64,000 nt of DNA, from assembly GCA_947646735.1 (NCBI GenBank), contig CANTFK010000865.1, forward strand, positions 93,798 through 157,797, read 5' to 3'. The translations under genes and the position numbers were made by a program. This DNA is from Peronospora farinosa. Lineage: Eukaryota; Oomycota; Peronosporomycetes; Peronosporales; Peronosporaceae. Numbering within the stretch: position 1 is the stretch's first letter; each line of letters opens with the position of its first letter. Below are positions 40,854 through 51,875 of the stretch, in pieces. The notes under the pieces were generated by a model. It made no database searches and was not told where the DNA came from. It was given only the letters and a program-made list of their open reading frames with translations.

Positions 40854-43391
40854 ATGGTTGCGTCCATGGATGATACTTCCGCTCCTGCCACATCCAAACA
40901 GATGTCAATTACTACCAAGAAAACTCGTCGTGTGGTCTCACTGCTCATCGACAATTATGACTCGTATACGTACAACATCATGCAGATGTTGGCTCAAGTG
41001 AACGGTTTCTCGTCCAGCGTGACGGTGATTAGGAACGACGATTTCAATGGCCAATTTGCTGCTGCATGGGACCATTTTGTAGCTCAAACGAATGCAATTG
41101 CAACAGGTCAGGACGTGGAAGTGGTGCGCAACGTTATCATTTCTCCTGGCCCGGGTCACCCAGCAGAACCAAAAGACTTTGGCATGTGTGCCGACGCCAT
41201 TCGTTCTGCTACGGTGCCAGTGCTGGGTGTGTGTTTGGGACACCAGGGTCTGGCTCATGTCTATGGAGGGAAAGTGATGCAAGCGAGACAAGTCATGCAT
41301 GGCCGCACCAGTCGGGTGTTCGTTGAAGGGGACAAGACGCTATTCGCTTATGTCCACAATGGATTCAAGGTAGTGCGATACCATTCGTTGGTCATTGACC
41401 CGTTGAACGTGCCTGAGGAACTAGAGGTGATTGCTTGGACGGATGATAAAGTTGTTATGGCTGTACGTCATCGATCGAAGCTACAATTTGGCGTCCAGTT
41501 CCATCCAGAAGCGGTGTGCAGTGAGTTCGGCTACCAACTCTTCCAGAACTTTCGCGATGTTACATTGGGTCAATGCGCCTCGAAGTGTGAGCTACATCAT
41601 AACAACCACTTGGAGCAAGAGTATAAGGTGCAGTTTGAGGACAAGCAGAAAGGTATTCAGCAGACGCCGGGCTACCGTGTTCTGATTAAGCGCGCTTCGA
41701 GTGAACTTGCATCGTTAGAGTTAGCTGAGTTTGTGTTTGGAGAGTTGTTTGGAAAGTCGAAGAGGTCGTTCTGGCTTGACAGTAGCAGCCACGATACGGT
41801 TGTAGGTACCGATGCAGAAACTCAGTCACGGTGCTCAATAATGGGAGACGGCAGCGGACCCTTGAGCTACTGTGTAGAGTATGACGTTGCTAAGGTAGGG
41901 CTGCGTGTCCGTCGATGGCAGATGAATGCTGGCGACGAGCAAGTGGAGATCTTGCCGGGGCAGCACATCCTGACTCATGTCCGAGAAGTGACACAAAAGT
42001 ATCAGTGTCACAACGTTACTTTTGAGGATGCTGAACATGATCAGGAGGCAACTGCTGAACTTCCTTTTGCCTTCCGCGGCGGTTTTGTGGGCTATTTTGG
42101 ATATGAAGTACTGGGTAGCGAACAAGAGGGCAAGAAGCAATTTAACGAGAACAACGAACAAGTATGCGGGGAGCGTGCTCCAGATGCTTCATGTCTGTTT
42201 ATTGATCGAGCATTGGTATTTGATCATCGTGAAGGTGATATCTACTCACTTTCACTGAGCGAGGCCAACGCCGAAAGTGAACACGTGAGCCAGGACTGGC
42301 ACGAAACAATCAAGAAGCAACTGAAGCGGCTCTGTGAGGATTTTTGTCAAAAGACCGATGCATGTCCACCATTTTCGTCGAAACTCACTGTTGGAAAGGA
42401 TGAAGTCATTTTTCACCCGTCACGGACCCGAGAACAATATGTGGCTGACATCGAGAAGATTCAGCGCTTGATTCGTAAAGGTGAGACCTACGAAGTATGT
42501 CTGACTAACAACTTGCGTGCAGATTACGCTCTGCGCGATCCGTTAGCATTCTATCGTATGCTGCGCCACAAAAATCCAGCCCCGTTCGCCGGTTTCTATT
42601 TGAGCAATCCGAAGAATCGCTTTCAGACTCCAGTCGAGCTCAATGGATCAGAAGGTGATGTGGATGTGGAGGATACCTACGCATTATGCTGCTCTTCACC
42701 CGAGCGATTTCTACGGTTGGGAGCCGACGGCTGGATGGAGTCCAAGCCAATTAAAGGGACACGTGGTCGCGGTCGTGATCCTAGCGAAGATGCCGCCATT
42801 GCTGAAAAACTTAAAAACTGCGAGAAAGACCGAGCCGAGAATATGATGATCGCTGATCTTGTGCGCAATGACTTCGGCATCGTAGCACGTATCGGATCGG
42901 TGCATGTGCCGCGGTTGATGAGTGTGGAGACGTATGCTACTGTACACCAGCTCGTGACTACCATTCGTGCTCAACGAAAGGAGGATGTGGACGTAGTGGA
43001 TGTGTTGCGAGCTACTTTCCCTGGTGGATCTATGACTGGAGCGCCCAGGAAGCGCACGATGCATATTATTCGAGAGCTTGAACGTGCTCCGCGCGGTGTC
43101 TATTCCGGAGGTCTAGGCTTCTTGTCGATTGACGGTAGCTGTGATTTGAACATTATCATCCGCACAGCAATCGCGACTCCGAACAGCGTGACGCTCGGTG
43201 CCGGTGGTGCTATTGTGGCACTCTCAGATAGTGACGATGAGTATGACGAAATGTTGCTCAAAGCGCGAGCTCTAGTAGCTACGATCGGTGCCTACGCCAC
43301 GGGCAGGGATGACGGCTCTGGTGCCCGCGTGGTTGTCAACTCACGCTCAGAAGACGTGTGCTTGCTTGCCCCTCCCTGGCTAGCTAGCTAG
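40854..43391 (+). CDS. Bifunctional aminodeoxychorismate synthase (PabA-PabB fusion)
   Basis: Makes 4-amino-4-deoxychorismate from chorismate and glutamine for p-aminobenzoate and folate synthesis. Single exon, 845 residues from the first in-frame ATG (40854). The glutamine amidotransferase half shows LLIDNYDSYTYN near 30, GPGHP, the nucleophile Cys in CLGHQG (about 127) and the His-Glu pair in FHPEA (about 217-219). The synthase half shows EVCLTNNL, PAPFAGF, ESKPIKGTRGRGRD and AENMMIADLVRND, GSMTGAPRKRTMHII, GVYSGGLGF and TLGAGGAIVALSD. Lys in PIKGT marks PabB; anthranilate synthases have Ala there. The fused layout is that of fungal and plant ADCS. No damage seen. Confidence 0.93.
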   Translation: MVASMDDTSAPATSKQMSITTKKTRRVVSLLIDNYDSYTYNIMQMLAQVNGFSSSVTVIRNDDFNGQFAAAWDHFVAQTNAIATGQDVEVVRNVIISPGPGHPAEPKDFGMCADAIRSATVPVLGVCLGHQGLAHVYGGKVMQARQVMHGRTSRVFVEGDKTLFAYVHNGFKVVRYHSLVIDPLNVPEELEVIAWTDDKVVMAVRHRSKLQFGVQFHPEAVCSEFGYQLFQNFRDVTLGQCASKCELHHNNHLEQEYKVQFEDKQKGIQQTPGYRVLIKRASSELASLELAEFVFGELFGKSKRSFWLDSSSHDTVVGTDAETQSRCSIMGDGSGPLSYCVEYDVAKVGLRVRRWQMNAGDEQVEILPGQHILTHVREVTQKYQCHNVTFEDAEHDQEATAELPFAFRGGFVGYFGYEVLGSEQEGKKQFNENNEQVCGERAPDASCLFIDRALVFDHREGDIYSLSLSEANAESEHVSQDWHETIKKQLKRLCEDFCQKTDACPPFSSKLTVGKDEVIFHPSRTREQYVADIEKIQRLIRKGETYEVCLTNNLRADYALRDPLAFYRMLRHKNPAPFAGFYLSNPKNRFQTPVELNGSEGDVDVEDTYALCCSSPERFLRLGADGWMESKPIKGTRGRGRDPSEDAAIAEKLKNCEKDRAENMMIADLVRNDFGIVARIGSVHVPRLMSVETYATVHQLVTTIRAQRKEDVDVVDVLRATFPGGSMTGAPRKRTMHIIRELERAPRGVYSGGLGFLSIDGSCDLNIIIRTAIATPNSVTLGAGGAIVALSDSDDEYDEMLLKARALVATIGAYATGRDDGSGARVVVNSRSEDVCLLAPPWLAS

Positions 43392-43635
43392 AGTCAGAAA
43401 TTATAACACATACATAGTATTTATTCATGTTGCCTGAAAAACCAACCCAAGCTAGTGATGCTCGAATCAAAACGTGAAACTGTTTTGAAAGCGAGGTATG
43501 GATACACTGATGTCGCATAATCCTTTTGCTTTAAGCTAGCCTACATTACCCTACATCCCAGCCGTCTCTTGCTCGCCACCCTCTTATGTCTTAGAAGCAT
43601 GCATCCTGGATAGATGTAGTCGCATGAATGGTCAA
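43392..43635. other. 3' flank of the ADCS gene
   Basis: No gene seen in this 244 bp stretch, which leads into the LTR of element C. Confidence 0.5.
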
Positions 43636-43768
43636 TGTCACATCAATTTTGATTCGAGTTGCTTTGATAATACTAACTAATCTAGCGTAGTGTACTTAGA
43701 GTAGGACTATTCATAAAATCTATAAGTATAAATAAAATCAGTTCTTATTTTGTGTTTAAGATCTCAAG
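43636..43768 (+). repeat. 5' part of the element C LTR
   Basis: It resembles 12700-12790 of the G LTR (CTAATCTAG, GTACTTAGA, ATAAA blocks). It is broken at 43768 by element B and continues at 51881. The start is approximate. Confidence 0.5.
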
Positions 43769-44376
43769 TGTAACAGGGTACCTAGTTACACGTAAACATT
43801 AAGTAATATACTTAATGTTTGGTCTAAAAGTATCCATGATTACTTTTGACCAGTCACTTGGGTGCGACACACAAATGTGATCCACCCTCGTGAATGTGAT
43901 ATCCATTGATGGATTCACATGAGAAGGGATGACGCTAGTTGAAGCTAGGCATCACGACGTCTCAGAAGGACGTCAGTTGCGATCTTAAATCTAGATTTAA
44001 GATCATGCGACAGGATACGCTTCTAAAGAGTCGCGTATCCGATCTATATATATATATATATATATATAGCCAATCAGTAGTTAAATATATATTTAGTTAT
44101 AATTAATTAAATATATCTCAGTCTTGAATTTACTTAAACAAACGCACCACGCACGAGAAGTTGAAAGACTTCTGCGTGACGTCGGTGCTTTAGTGTTAAG
44201 AAGTTCGTTGCACTCTCGCTTAAAGCGAGAGGCACTGGTGGTACGACTGCTTAAGCAGTCGACCAACCTCCTAACCACCCTCGCACGCGAAGGCAAGACG
44301 GTATAACTGCTTACTCGCTTGTCCTGAAGGTGTGTGCTCGTAGTACGAGGCATCTTCGTAGAAGTGCCCGTCTACA
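43769..44376 (+). repeat. 5' LTR of element B
   Basis: Starts TGTAACAGGGTAC, ends CGTCTACA. It contains several perfect inverted repeats (43794-43820, 43981-44004, 44213-44231, 44244-44261) and a TA microsatellite at about 44045-44068. A possible primer-binding site TGGTAGCACTAGTAGTC starts at 44379; element C has TGGTAACACTTGTAGTC at 52124. Confidence 0.92.
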
Positions 44377-44424
44377 CTTGGTAGCACTAGTAGTCCTTCC
44401 CACGACCTGTCTCTCTGAGCGTGC

Positions 44425-45369
44425 GTGTGGTTGACATGGTCCTTAATATGGACTGGAGTGACTTCCCTCACCTCTCCCAACATCATAGGGAGTTGGCAGA
44501 GCATATGGCGCAGGGACTTGGTGAACAAGCCCTGGTCAATCTCTTGCATTGTCCTCCTGGCTCAGTTGGAGCAATTTGAGGCGTTTGTGCTCGGACAGCG
44601 TAGAAACGCGTCCGAGGTAAACAGCCAAGCCACCGCTGAGTCCATCACTAAGACTCAGGATGAGCTTAGGCTTGAGCAGGCACGTAATGAGGCGCTCAAC
44701 AGGACTGTTGAGACGCTCTCTGCCCGGCCTGATTAGCCAAGACCCGTTCGGATGGACCCACCGAAGTTCGATGGAACTAGCCCTCACACGATTGTTCACT
44801 GGCTATTAGCAGTTGAGCAATGTGGAGTGGCGCAGCTCATCGAAGACGACACCAGAATGGTGTCGTATGCCATGTCCAACTTGCGTGGCAAAGCGTCAGA
44901 GTGGGCATACTCTGCGCTGATGGCTAATGCTGATACATTTTCATCATGGGCGATCTTTAAGGAAAAGATTCGCGCCATGTATCAGCCGCCTAACAACGAA
45001 GTGTTGCTTATGGCGCGCTTCTTTGGAGAACGACAGGCGAAACGCTCTCTGCAAGAATTTGTGCAGGAGATGCGTTCGCTGTCGGCGTCCATCAATGGGG
45101 AACTGATACCAGAGCGTATCAAGGTGGCCACGTTCATGAATGGACTTAGGCACGGCCCATCGCGTCAGGCTCTTTTCAGAAAGTTGCCAGCGACGATGGA
45201 AGAGGCAATTTACATTGCCTTAGTTGAGGAGCAATCCTACAACAGCGCCTCGGTGACAGCCTATTACAGGCCGTCGACCGATAAGCCTGATGCCACTCCT
45301 ATGGAGTTAGGCAATGCAGATGTTCTCTGCTACATGTGCGGCAAACGAGGCCATATAATGGCTCGCTAA
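44425..45369 (+). pseudogene. gag of element B, two in-frame stops
   Basis: Structural capsid protein of the retrotransposon. One frame encodes a coiled-coil part, a TAG stop (44734-44736), then the capsid region (MDPPKFDGTSPHTIVHWLLA, LRGKASEWAY, FMNGLRHGPSRQALFRKLP) and the start of a zinc knuckle (CYMCGKRGH) that is cut by TAA (45367-45369) before its last Cys. Confidence 0.85.
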
Positions 45370-45554
45370 TATGCCAAACTTGCTGCTGGGGCAAAGGCGC
45401 CCTGCATAAAGTTTCCCACCCCTAACGGTGGTTAGAAAAACCGTGCACGACGCACGGGTTCAGCACCTGCCCAAGATGGGTCGGGAAATGCGGGAGCGCA
45501 GTAGGGGCGGGATGCCCTACTGTCGCGGACTCTGAAGCTACCCCTAAGTTCAGA

Positions 45555-46238
45555 GTGATCGAACAAATGGGTAGCATAGTCCCTGAGGTTCCGAAAGGTC
45601 GGAACTCAACCCTTTTGGTCTATAGCGCTCGAGTACGAGGCTATGACCAAGTGATGACCCTTCTCGTGGATTCGGGTGCATCACAAAACTGTGTGAACCT
45701 CGCGGCTCTGAAAACGAGACCGGCGAGTTATGAGTCGCTTTGCCAGGATGGCAAGCGAGAAGCGGCGATCGTTCGTTTAGCGAACGTCGCGCTCGTCAAA
45801 TCGGAGGTAGTTCAAGTTGAACTCGCCTTCACTTTCAGTGACTTCTCTTGTAAAGAGAAGTTCACATGGCTAGGTATAGAGAGTCCGTACGACCTCATCC
45901 TAGGCATGCCTTGGTTGGCTAAACACCAACCATGGATAGGCTGGCGTACACGCACAGTCGCTAGCTCTACGAAAGACACCGTAAAGGATGTGCTCTTGCG
46001 AGAGGCTTATGTGACTGATGCTGTGTCCAACACAGTCGAGGGTGCGATGACGGTATGTCAATCGACACCAGGAACTACCCAGCTCAGAAAGAGTGGTGTA
46101 GTTGGAAGTACCCTGGCAGAAAGCCAGGTGACACATATTCTTACCCAGTTCGAAAAGACTGGTGTAGTGAGTGGGGCGATGACAAGTAGTGATGCGTCCA
46201 ATAGTCCTGCCACAGAGCCGAAAGCCTGTGGCAGTTGA
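45555..46238 (+). pseudogene. Aspartic protease region of element B
   Basis: Pepsin-like retroviral protease: active-site LLVDSGASQNC, then YDLILGMPWL. It is in a different frame from gag and from the first RT part, and ends at a stop before RT. Confidence 0.85.
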
Positions 46239-46487
46239 TGGTGGGCTGACAGGAAGTCAAGCGCCACAAGAACCAGCACAGAGCCATGAGCCTGGTGCGG
46301 TTGGAAGGAGTGCGTTAGCTGAGATAGCAACGACACTTTCTTCCAGGTAAAAGGTCGTGGTGACTCGAAGAACGAGCACCAGACGTATTAAGACGATCAA
46401 GGGCACGTCGAAACGAGTGACCCTTGGATCAGTCTCGGTCCAAGAGGACGGACCTACGAACGAGTTGTTCGAGGCCGTCGAAGACAA

Positions 46488-48227
46488 ATGCCGGAGGCAT
46501 CCTCAGTTGAGGTGCTCCAACTTGTCTTGGCATCTGCCGAGGAGATAGTAAATCTCTCGGAGATGACGTGGGATCTGTTCCTGTCCGAATTAAAGGAAGG
46601 AAAGATCCACGAGATAGTCGCACCAGTTCCAGAAGAGAACGTGGTGGACTGTTGCTCTTCATCCACAATGGATGAGAGCGTCTTGGAGACCGACAAAAAG
46701 AAACGGCTCGCTGCTCAAGGCTGGGATGCCTTGAAGGACAGCCCGTTCTATGATGTTCTGTGGAAACACCGTGATGTGTTTCCAGCAGAAGTGCCGAGCC
46801 GCCTACCGGCCGATAGGGGCATCAGGCACGAAATTGACCTGGATCGTGGCACCAAGTATTGTGTGACCAGGCAGTGGCCGTTGCCGAAGGAACAAGTCGA
46901 TTACATCGATAAGTTCTTCGACAAGCAAGCCAAGGCGGTACATGTACGTGAGAGCAAGTACCTCGACCTTTTGTGTGCGTAAAGCAACAGGTGGATGGCG
47001 CGTTGTTCATGCTTATAATAAGCTGAACGCGGCCACCATTCCGGCGCAAACGCCGATCTCGCGGAAAGATGTTTTGTTGAATTCCATGGGAAAGTCAACT
47101 ATCTTTTCCGCGTTGGATCTGAAGGATGGCTACTATCAGGTTCTCATGAGAGATACCGATGTAGCCAAAACGGCAGTAATCACCCCAAGCGGTATGCTGT
47201 GGGAGTGGCTTGTGATGCCACAAGGATTGAAAAATGCTCCGGCAACATTCAACTGAGTAGTGGCTCACGTGATGCGTCAGCACCGTGCCTACGCGCCTCA
47301 TTACTTTGACGATGTATTCGTGCATAGTAGGGCGGAGGACGGTCTAAGCGCGATAGAGTCGCACAAGCGTCATTTAGACGCTGTGTTGCAGACTCTGGGT
47401 GACGCCCAATTATACGTGAACTTGCAAAAGTGCGTAATAGGGGTCCCCAAGATACCGGTACTGGGCTGCATCGTAGGTGCACATGGTGTACGAGAGCAGA
47501 CCCAGAAAAGGTAAAGGCTGTAAAGGATTGGCCAGTCCCACGTCATGTGAATGATCTGCGCCAATTCCTTGGGCTCGCTAATTACTTGCATAAGTACAGC
47601 AAGAATTATGCGGAGCAGACCAAGCCATTGTCTGACCTTTTAAAAAAGGATACAGAATGGACTTGGTCAAAGGAACAAGAAGATGCGTTCACTTCAGTGA
47701 AGCAATCTCTTGTAGAGGCACCGGTATTGGCATTGCCAGACGCGGATAAGCCCTTTAGCGTCGTCTGCGATGCAAGCAATTTTGCAATCGGCAGCGCGCT
47801 CATGCAGAAGGATGACGACGGCGTTGACCGTGTCATTTCTTATCAGTCTCGGCTTTTAAAAGCTGCCGAGCTGAATTACCCTGTGCATGACAAGGAGCTA
47901 CTTTCAATTAAGTATGCCCTTGTGAAGTTTCGGGTGCACCTCTTGGGCACCGAACCTTATGTGGTTTATACGGATCACGCATCACTGCGGACCGCTATAA
48001 ATTCACCGCACCTCTCGCCGAGAATGGCAAGATGGCTAACATTCTTCTCTAAATTTAATTTCAAAGTTGAATATAAGCCGGGTAAGTCGAATGTCTTGGC
48101 TGACGCGTTATCGCGCAGACCAGACTTCGAGGCAAGACACCAGGATAGTGTGTCTCGTGCGAAAGCACGAGGTGAGTTGTCAACATTGGCAGCCATGAAG
48201 GCACGAGCTCAATGGCCTCCGATATAA
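46488..48227 (+). pseudogene. Reverse transcriptase and RNase H of element B, frameshifted
   Basis: RT begins near HRDVFPAEVP and PADRGIRHEIDLD. A frameshift at about 46960 is followed by GGWRVVHAYNKLN, ALDLKDGYYQV and PQGLKNAPATFN, then a TGA (47254-47256) just before the region with the YFDD active site (47305 onward). Another frameshift near 47500 leads into RNase H: LVLAL-type connection, FAIGSALMQKDDD, YPVHDKELLSIKYAL, TDHASL and a chromovirus-type ARWLTFFSKFNFKVEYKPG. Confidence 0.9.
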
Positions 48228-48991
48228 AGGAGTGTTACAGGCAGGACGAACATTGTCGCCTGCTGTTGGATCATTTTGGTGGACGAAAGGTTACCCTTCC
48301 GTCGCACCTCAAAGCGAAACTAAATCGCTTTAGTTACAGTGATGGACTGTTATGGCATCAACTGTCACCCTGTGATCCCTTGAGAATCTATGTCCCTCAT
48401 GACACAGATCTCAAGCTGATGATACTTCACGAGTGCCATGATGCGCCATCTAGTGGGCATCTGGGCCGTGAAAAGACATTCTTACGAGTGTCAGAGGAAT
48501 TTTGGTGGCCCCACCTATATCGGTGGGTGGCCAACTATATTCGCTCTTGTGAAGAGTGTCAGCGCATAAAGCCTGCACCTTCAAACAGTGCGCCACTGAA
48601 GCCACTGCCGATTCCAACTGAATGTTGGAAGTCGGCCAGTTTGGACTTCATGTTTGGCTTACCGCCTGACCATAAAGGCAGGACGGGGCTCGTCGTCTTT
48701 GTAGACAGACTGAGCAAGATGGTGCATTTGGCACCATGTAGCACCAAGATCTCAGGAAAAGAGGCTGCCCTCTTGTTCCTGGATCACGTGTATCGACTAC
48801 ACGGGATGCCCGAGTCCATAGTATCGGACCGGGATCCGCGTTTTACGTCGGGTTTTTGGCGACATGTGTTCGAGCTGCTGGGTAGCAAGCTCCACATGTC
48901 AACCGCTGATCATCCCCAGACCGATGGCCAAACAGAACGGGCCAATCGAGTCGTGGCGGATGTGTTGCGTACAATAGCGACTCCTAAATAA
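48212..48991 (+). pseudogene. Integrase of element B (core intact frame)
   Basis: Open for 260 codons. HHCC zinc domain (HECHDAPSSGHLG, then CEECQ); core with SLDFMFGLP, SDRDPRF and DGQTERANR giving the three catalytic acidic residues. It ends at a TAA after a normal-looking VLRTIATPK; the C-terminal part continues in other frames. Confidence 0.9.
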
Positions 48992-49341
48992 TGGAGCAAG
49001 CAATTGCCATTCGTGTAGTTCGCTATTAATAACAGTGTTCACGCCAGTACGGGTGAAACACCGTTTTACATTAACGGACTGCGTCATCCTCGAACGCCAG
49101 TCTCGTTTGTACGCAGCCCGAGTCTTAGTGGGGGAGGGTCCCTCACTTCGCTCGGTGTGAATGCCAAAGAGGGCCAAGGTTGCCCTAGTGACACTGCTAA
49201 TTTAGCAGTGGTCACGACACCTATAGGTGTCACAAAGGAGGCACGGCAAGAAATGCCAGTGCTCCTTGATGATGACACTATAGTGTTGTCAACAGCGTCA
49301 ACCCATGAACGACCTCTTGGAGCGAGCTGGATGCTAAAAGC

Positions 49342-50290
49342 GTGAGCGAAGCTCAGCGCTTTGTGGATGAGCGATTAGCCATCACACGTAAAGTCCGTGA
49401 CGCGATGGCAAGCGCACAGGACAAGCAAAAACAATATGCAGACCAGCATGGTCGCAAAAACAATGAACACTTTAGTGTGGGGGACAAAGTGCTATTAAGT
49501 ACTGCTACCCTACCTAAACATGCAATCTCTGTAATACCTGGTGGTACTACTAAGCTATTGCCCCGATTCATTGGGCCCTTTACAGTGGTTGAAGAAGTTG
49601 GAGACCTAAATTATAGGCTCACTCTCCCACCGTATATGAAGACGCACCCCGTATTTTACGTGGGTCGTCTGAAACGGTATGTTGATCCAGAAGAGATCAC
49701 ATATCCGCATCGGTCTAACGAGACCGATGGTGACGTCGACTGTGAGTCGAGCGTCGCGACAGATCAGGCGACGAGGAAGCGAGAGGCTTCCCGTGTATGA
49801 ACGAGGCGATAGAGGACTCGGTGATCGAGGAGAACTCCGCGCTTGACGCGGGTCTTTCATCACCAGTCGCTCTAGGATGTCCAAACGGGTCTTCAGGCGG
49901 TCATATCCCTGACGATCCCTCGCCCTCACATCGCGCAGATCCGAGGTCAGTCGCGAGACTTGACTCTCGAGATCTGTCACCTGCCTCTTCAGCGCAGCGG
50001 ACTCAGCCTGCGACTGAACATCAGCAGGGTAGGCAGCCGCGAGTAGGTGGGCGTAATAGCCACTCCTATCGTGCGCCACCTGTGTTGGTGGACACGGAAG
50101 GGAATACGCGCTTCTTTGCTGGAAGGCTGTTGACCCACCGGTTTGTGAAGCGAAAGCTCCAAATCCTTGTCCAGTGGAAGGGTAACCCAACGAGCTTTGA
50201 CTCGTGGGAGCCTGTGGACGCTTTGCGCGTTGATGTGCCTGGGCGGTGGCTGCTTATGTGAAGCAGCACCAGCTGTCTTCTTTCTGCTAG
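49342..50290 (+). pseudogene. Integrase C-terminal region and chromodomain of element B
   Basis: QKQYADQHGRK and HFSVGDKVLLSTA (the GPY/F-type region with FIGPFTVVEEVGDLNYRL), then FYVGRLKRYV, an acidic linker, a frameshift near 49797, and a chromodomain (RFFAGRL, LVQWKGNPTSFDSWEP, LRVDVPG). A one-base loss near 50248 shifts the last 15 codons; the original stop is the TAG at 50288. The chromodomain probably directs integration to marked chromatin. Confidence 0.85.
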
Positions 50291-51245
50291 GTCCGGAAGG
50301 ACTAGCAGAAGAAGCGTGGCGAGAATTAATTGGGGGTCGCTTACCGCCCATAATTTCATGAGCACGCTTCATGGCGAATCTGATTCGCTGCGACCGCTGT
50401 TTCGTTGCATCTTCATGCAAGGTAACACGGCGCCGAAGTTCAGCTTCATAGTCGTCGGCTGTTTCGTTAGAACGCAGCACGACTGGAATTGGGAAAGCAC
50501 GACCAAGTGCTTTGCCCTGCTTTTTCCACAAAGGAAAGACGCTATAGAATTTATGAGCGTCTATAGTGGCACGCTGCAAAAGCGATGCGCTAGACCCATC
50601 TGAGTGCATCCACTCAGATGGAGGTGGCATTGGTGGCAAGCCACCACTCACGTAGCCGCCCTCGCGACGGCGGGCTAGTGAGGCCGAAGGTGTACTTGGT
50701 GGAGCTTTAAGCTCACCCTCACCTGAGTCTGACTCTCCATTATGGATTGTCAAGACATCAGCTTGAGGAGTTACATCTGACTGAGTCGCGACTACTCCTT
50801 TCGAAGTAGCGTGCTCAGTCTTAGTCGCTGCGCTCGTAGGCGCAGACGACGAGGCGTTACCTTCGCTTGTAGGAAGCATAGATGCTTCCTCAAGGACGGG
50901 TGCCTCAAATGATGGGGACATATGTCCCATCAATGCACTATGCTCATCGCCACTTTGGGGTGATGGCAGTGGTGTGGTCTCATTGTAGTCAACAATGAAA
51001 GATGGATCTTCATCCACATTATCGTGAGATGGAAGATCCACCCCAGTGCCTGACGCACTTTGCGACGGCTGCGATAAATCGCGGCGCGTGCGCTTAGTGC
51101 TGGACTGCATGGGTGCCTTTGCAGGCGACCCATCAGCCTTACCACGTTTCGGTGGGATGAGTACTGAGCAGACTAAAGCGGCGCGTTTATAAACGGCTCG
51201 CCAGTCTCTCTGTCTCTTAGGCGATGTTTTATAAAATGTAAACAT
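49989..51245 (-). CDS. Intact antisense ORF of element B (418 aa)
   Basis: It starts at an ATG only 20 bp inside the 3' LTR and runs opposite to pol, overlapping the chromodomain coding region by about 300 nt. N-terminal 70 residues are basic (PKRQRDW, PPKRGK, STKRTRRDL); about 75-210 is disordered, Ser/Pro/Thr-rich and acidic; about 225-300 is a folded-looking segment (FYSVFPLWKKQGKALG, NETADDYEAELRRRVT, KQRSQRIRFA) that recurs in fragments A and C. No known domain recognised; the basic blocks suggest nuclear or nucleic-acid contact. It is the longest intact frame of the element although pol is broken, and third-base changes dominate in the conserved part versus C. Antisense ORFs are known from some plant LTR elements; this protein I do not recognise. 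Confidence 0.6.
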   Translation of the reverse strand: MFTFYKTSPKRQRDWRAVYKRAALVCSVLIPPKRGKADGSPAKAPMQSSTKRTRRDLSQPSQSASGTGVDLPSHDNVDEDPSFIVDYNETTPLPSPQSGDEHSALMGHMSPSFEAPVLEEASMLPTSEGNASSSAPTSAATKTEHATSKGVVATQSDVTPQADVLTIHNGESDSGEGELKAPPSTPSASLARRREGGYVSGGLPPMPPPSEWMHSDGSSASLLQRATIDAHKFYSVFPLWKKQGKALGRAFPIPVVLRSNETADDYEAELRRRVTLHEDATKQRSQRIRFAMKRAHEIMGGKRPPINSRHASSASPSGPSRKKTAGAASHKQPPPRHINAQSVHRLPRVKARWVTLPLDKDLELSLHKPVGQQPSSKEARIPFRVHQHRWRTIGVAITPTYSRLPTLLMFSRRLSPLR

Positions 51246-51251
51246 CGTTCT

Positions 51252-51265
51252 AAAACGGGGGATGG
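51252..51265 (+). other. Polypurine tract of element B
   Basis: AAAACGGGGGATGG directly before the 3' LTR; primes plus-strand synthesis. Confidence 0.8.
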
Positions 51266-51875
51266 TGTAACAGGGTACGTAAACATTAAGTAATATACTT
51301 AATGTTTGGTTTTAAAGTATCCATGATTACTTTTGACCAGTCACTTGGGTGCGACACACAAATGTGATCCACCCTCGTGAATGTGATATCCATTGATGGA
51401 TTCACATGAGAAGGGATGACGCTAGTTGAAGCTAGGCATCGCGACGTCTCAGAAGGACGTCAGTTGCGATCTTAAATCTAGATTTAAGATCATGCGATAG
51501 TATACGCTTCTAAAGAGTCGCGTATCCGATCTATATATATATATATATATCTATATATATATATATAGCCAATCAGTAGTTAAATATATATTTAGTTATA
51601 ATTAATTAAATATATCTCAGTCTTGAATTTACTTAAACAAACGCACCACGCACGAGAAGTTGAAAGACTTCTGCGTGACGTCGGTGCTTTAGTGTTAAGA
51701 AGTTCGTTGCACTCTCGCTTAAAGCGAGAGGCACTGGTGGTACGACTGCTTAAGCAGTCGACCAACCTCCTAACCACCCTCGCACGCGAAGGCAAGACGG
51801 TATAACTGCTTACTCGCTTGTCCTGAAGGTGTGTGCTCGTAGTACGAGGCAACTTCATAGAAGTGCCCGTCTACA
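51266..51875 (+). repeat. 3' LTR of element B
   Basis: Starts TGTAACAGGGTAC and ends CGTCTACA, followed by TSD TCAAG. It lacks the CTAGTTACAC of the 5' LTR and has a longer, interrupted TA repeat. Confidence 0.92.

Larger units (their letters stand above)
43769..51875 (+). mobile_element. Ty3/gypsy chromovirus B, complete with two LTRs, TSD TCAAG
   Basis: LTRs of 608 and 610 bp, TSD TCAAG at 43764-43768 and 51876-51880, and a polypurine tract at 51252-51265. The order is gag, protease, RT, RNase H, integrase, chromodomain. It also carries an antisense ORF between chromodomain and 3' LTR. It inserted into the LTR of element C. The LTRs differ by about seven substitutions, a 10-nt indel and TA-repeat length, so it is fairly young, yet gag and pol have several stops and frameshifts. 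Confidence 0.93.
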
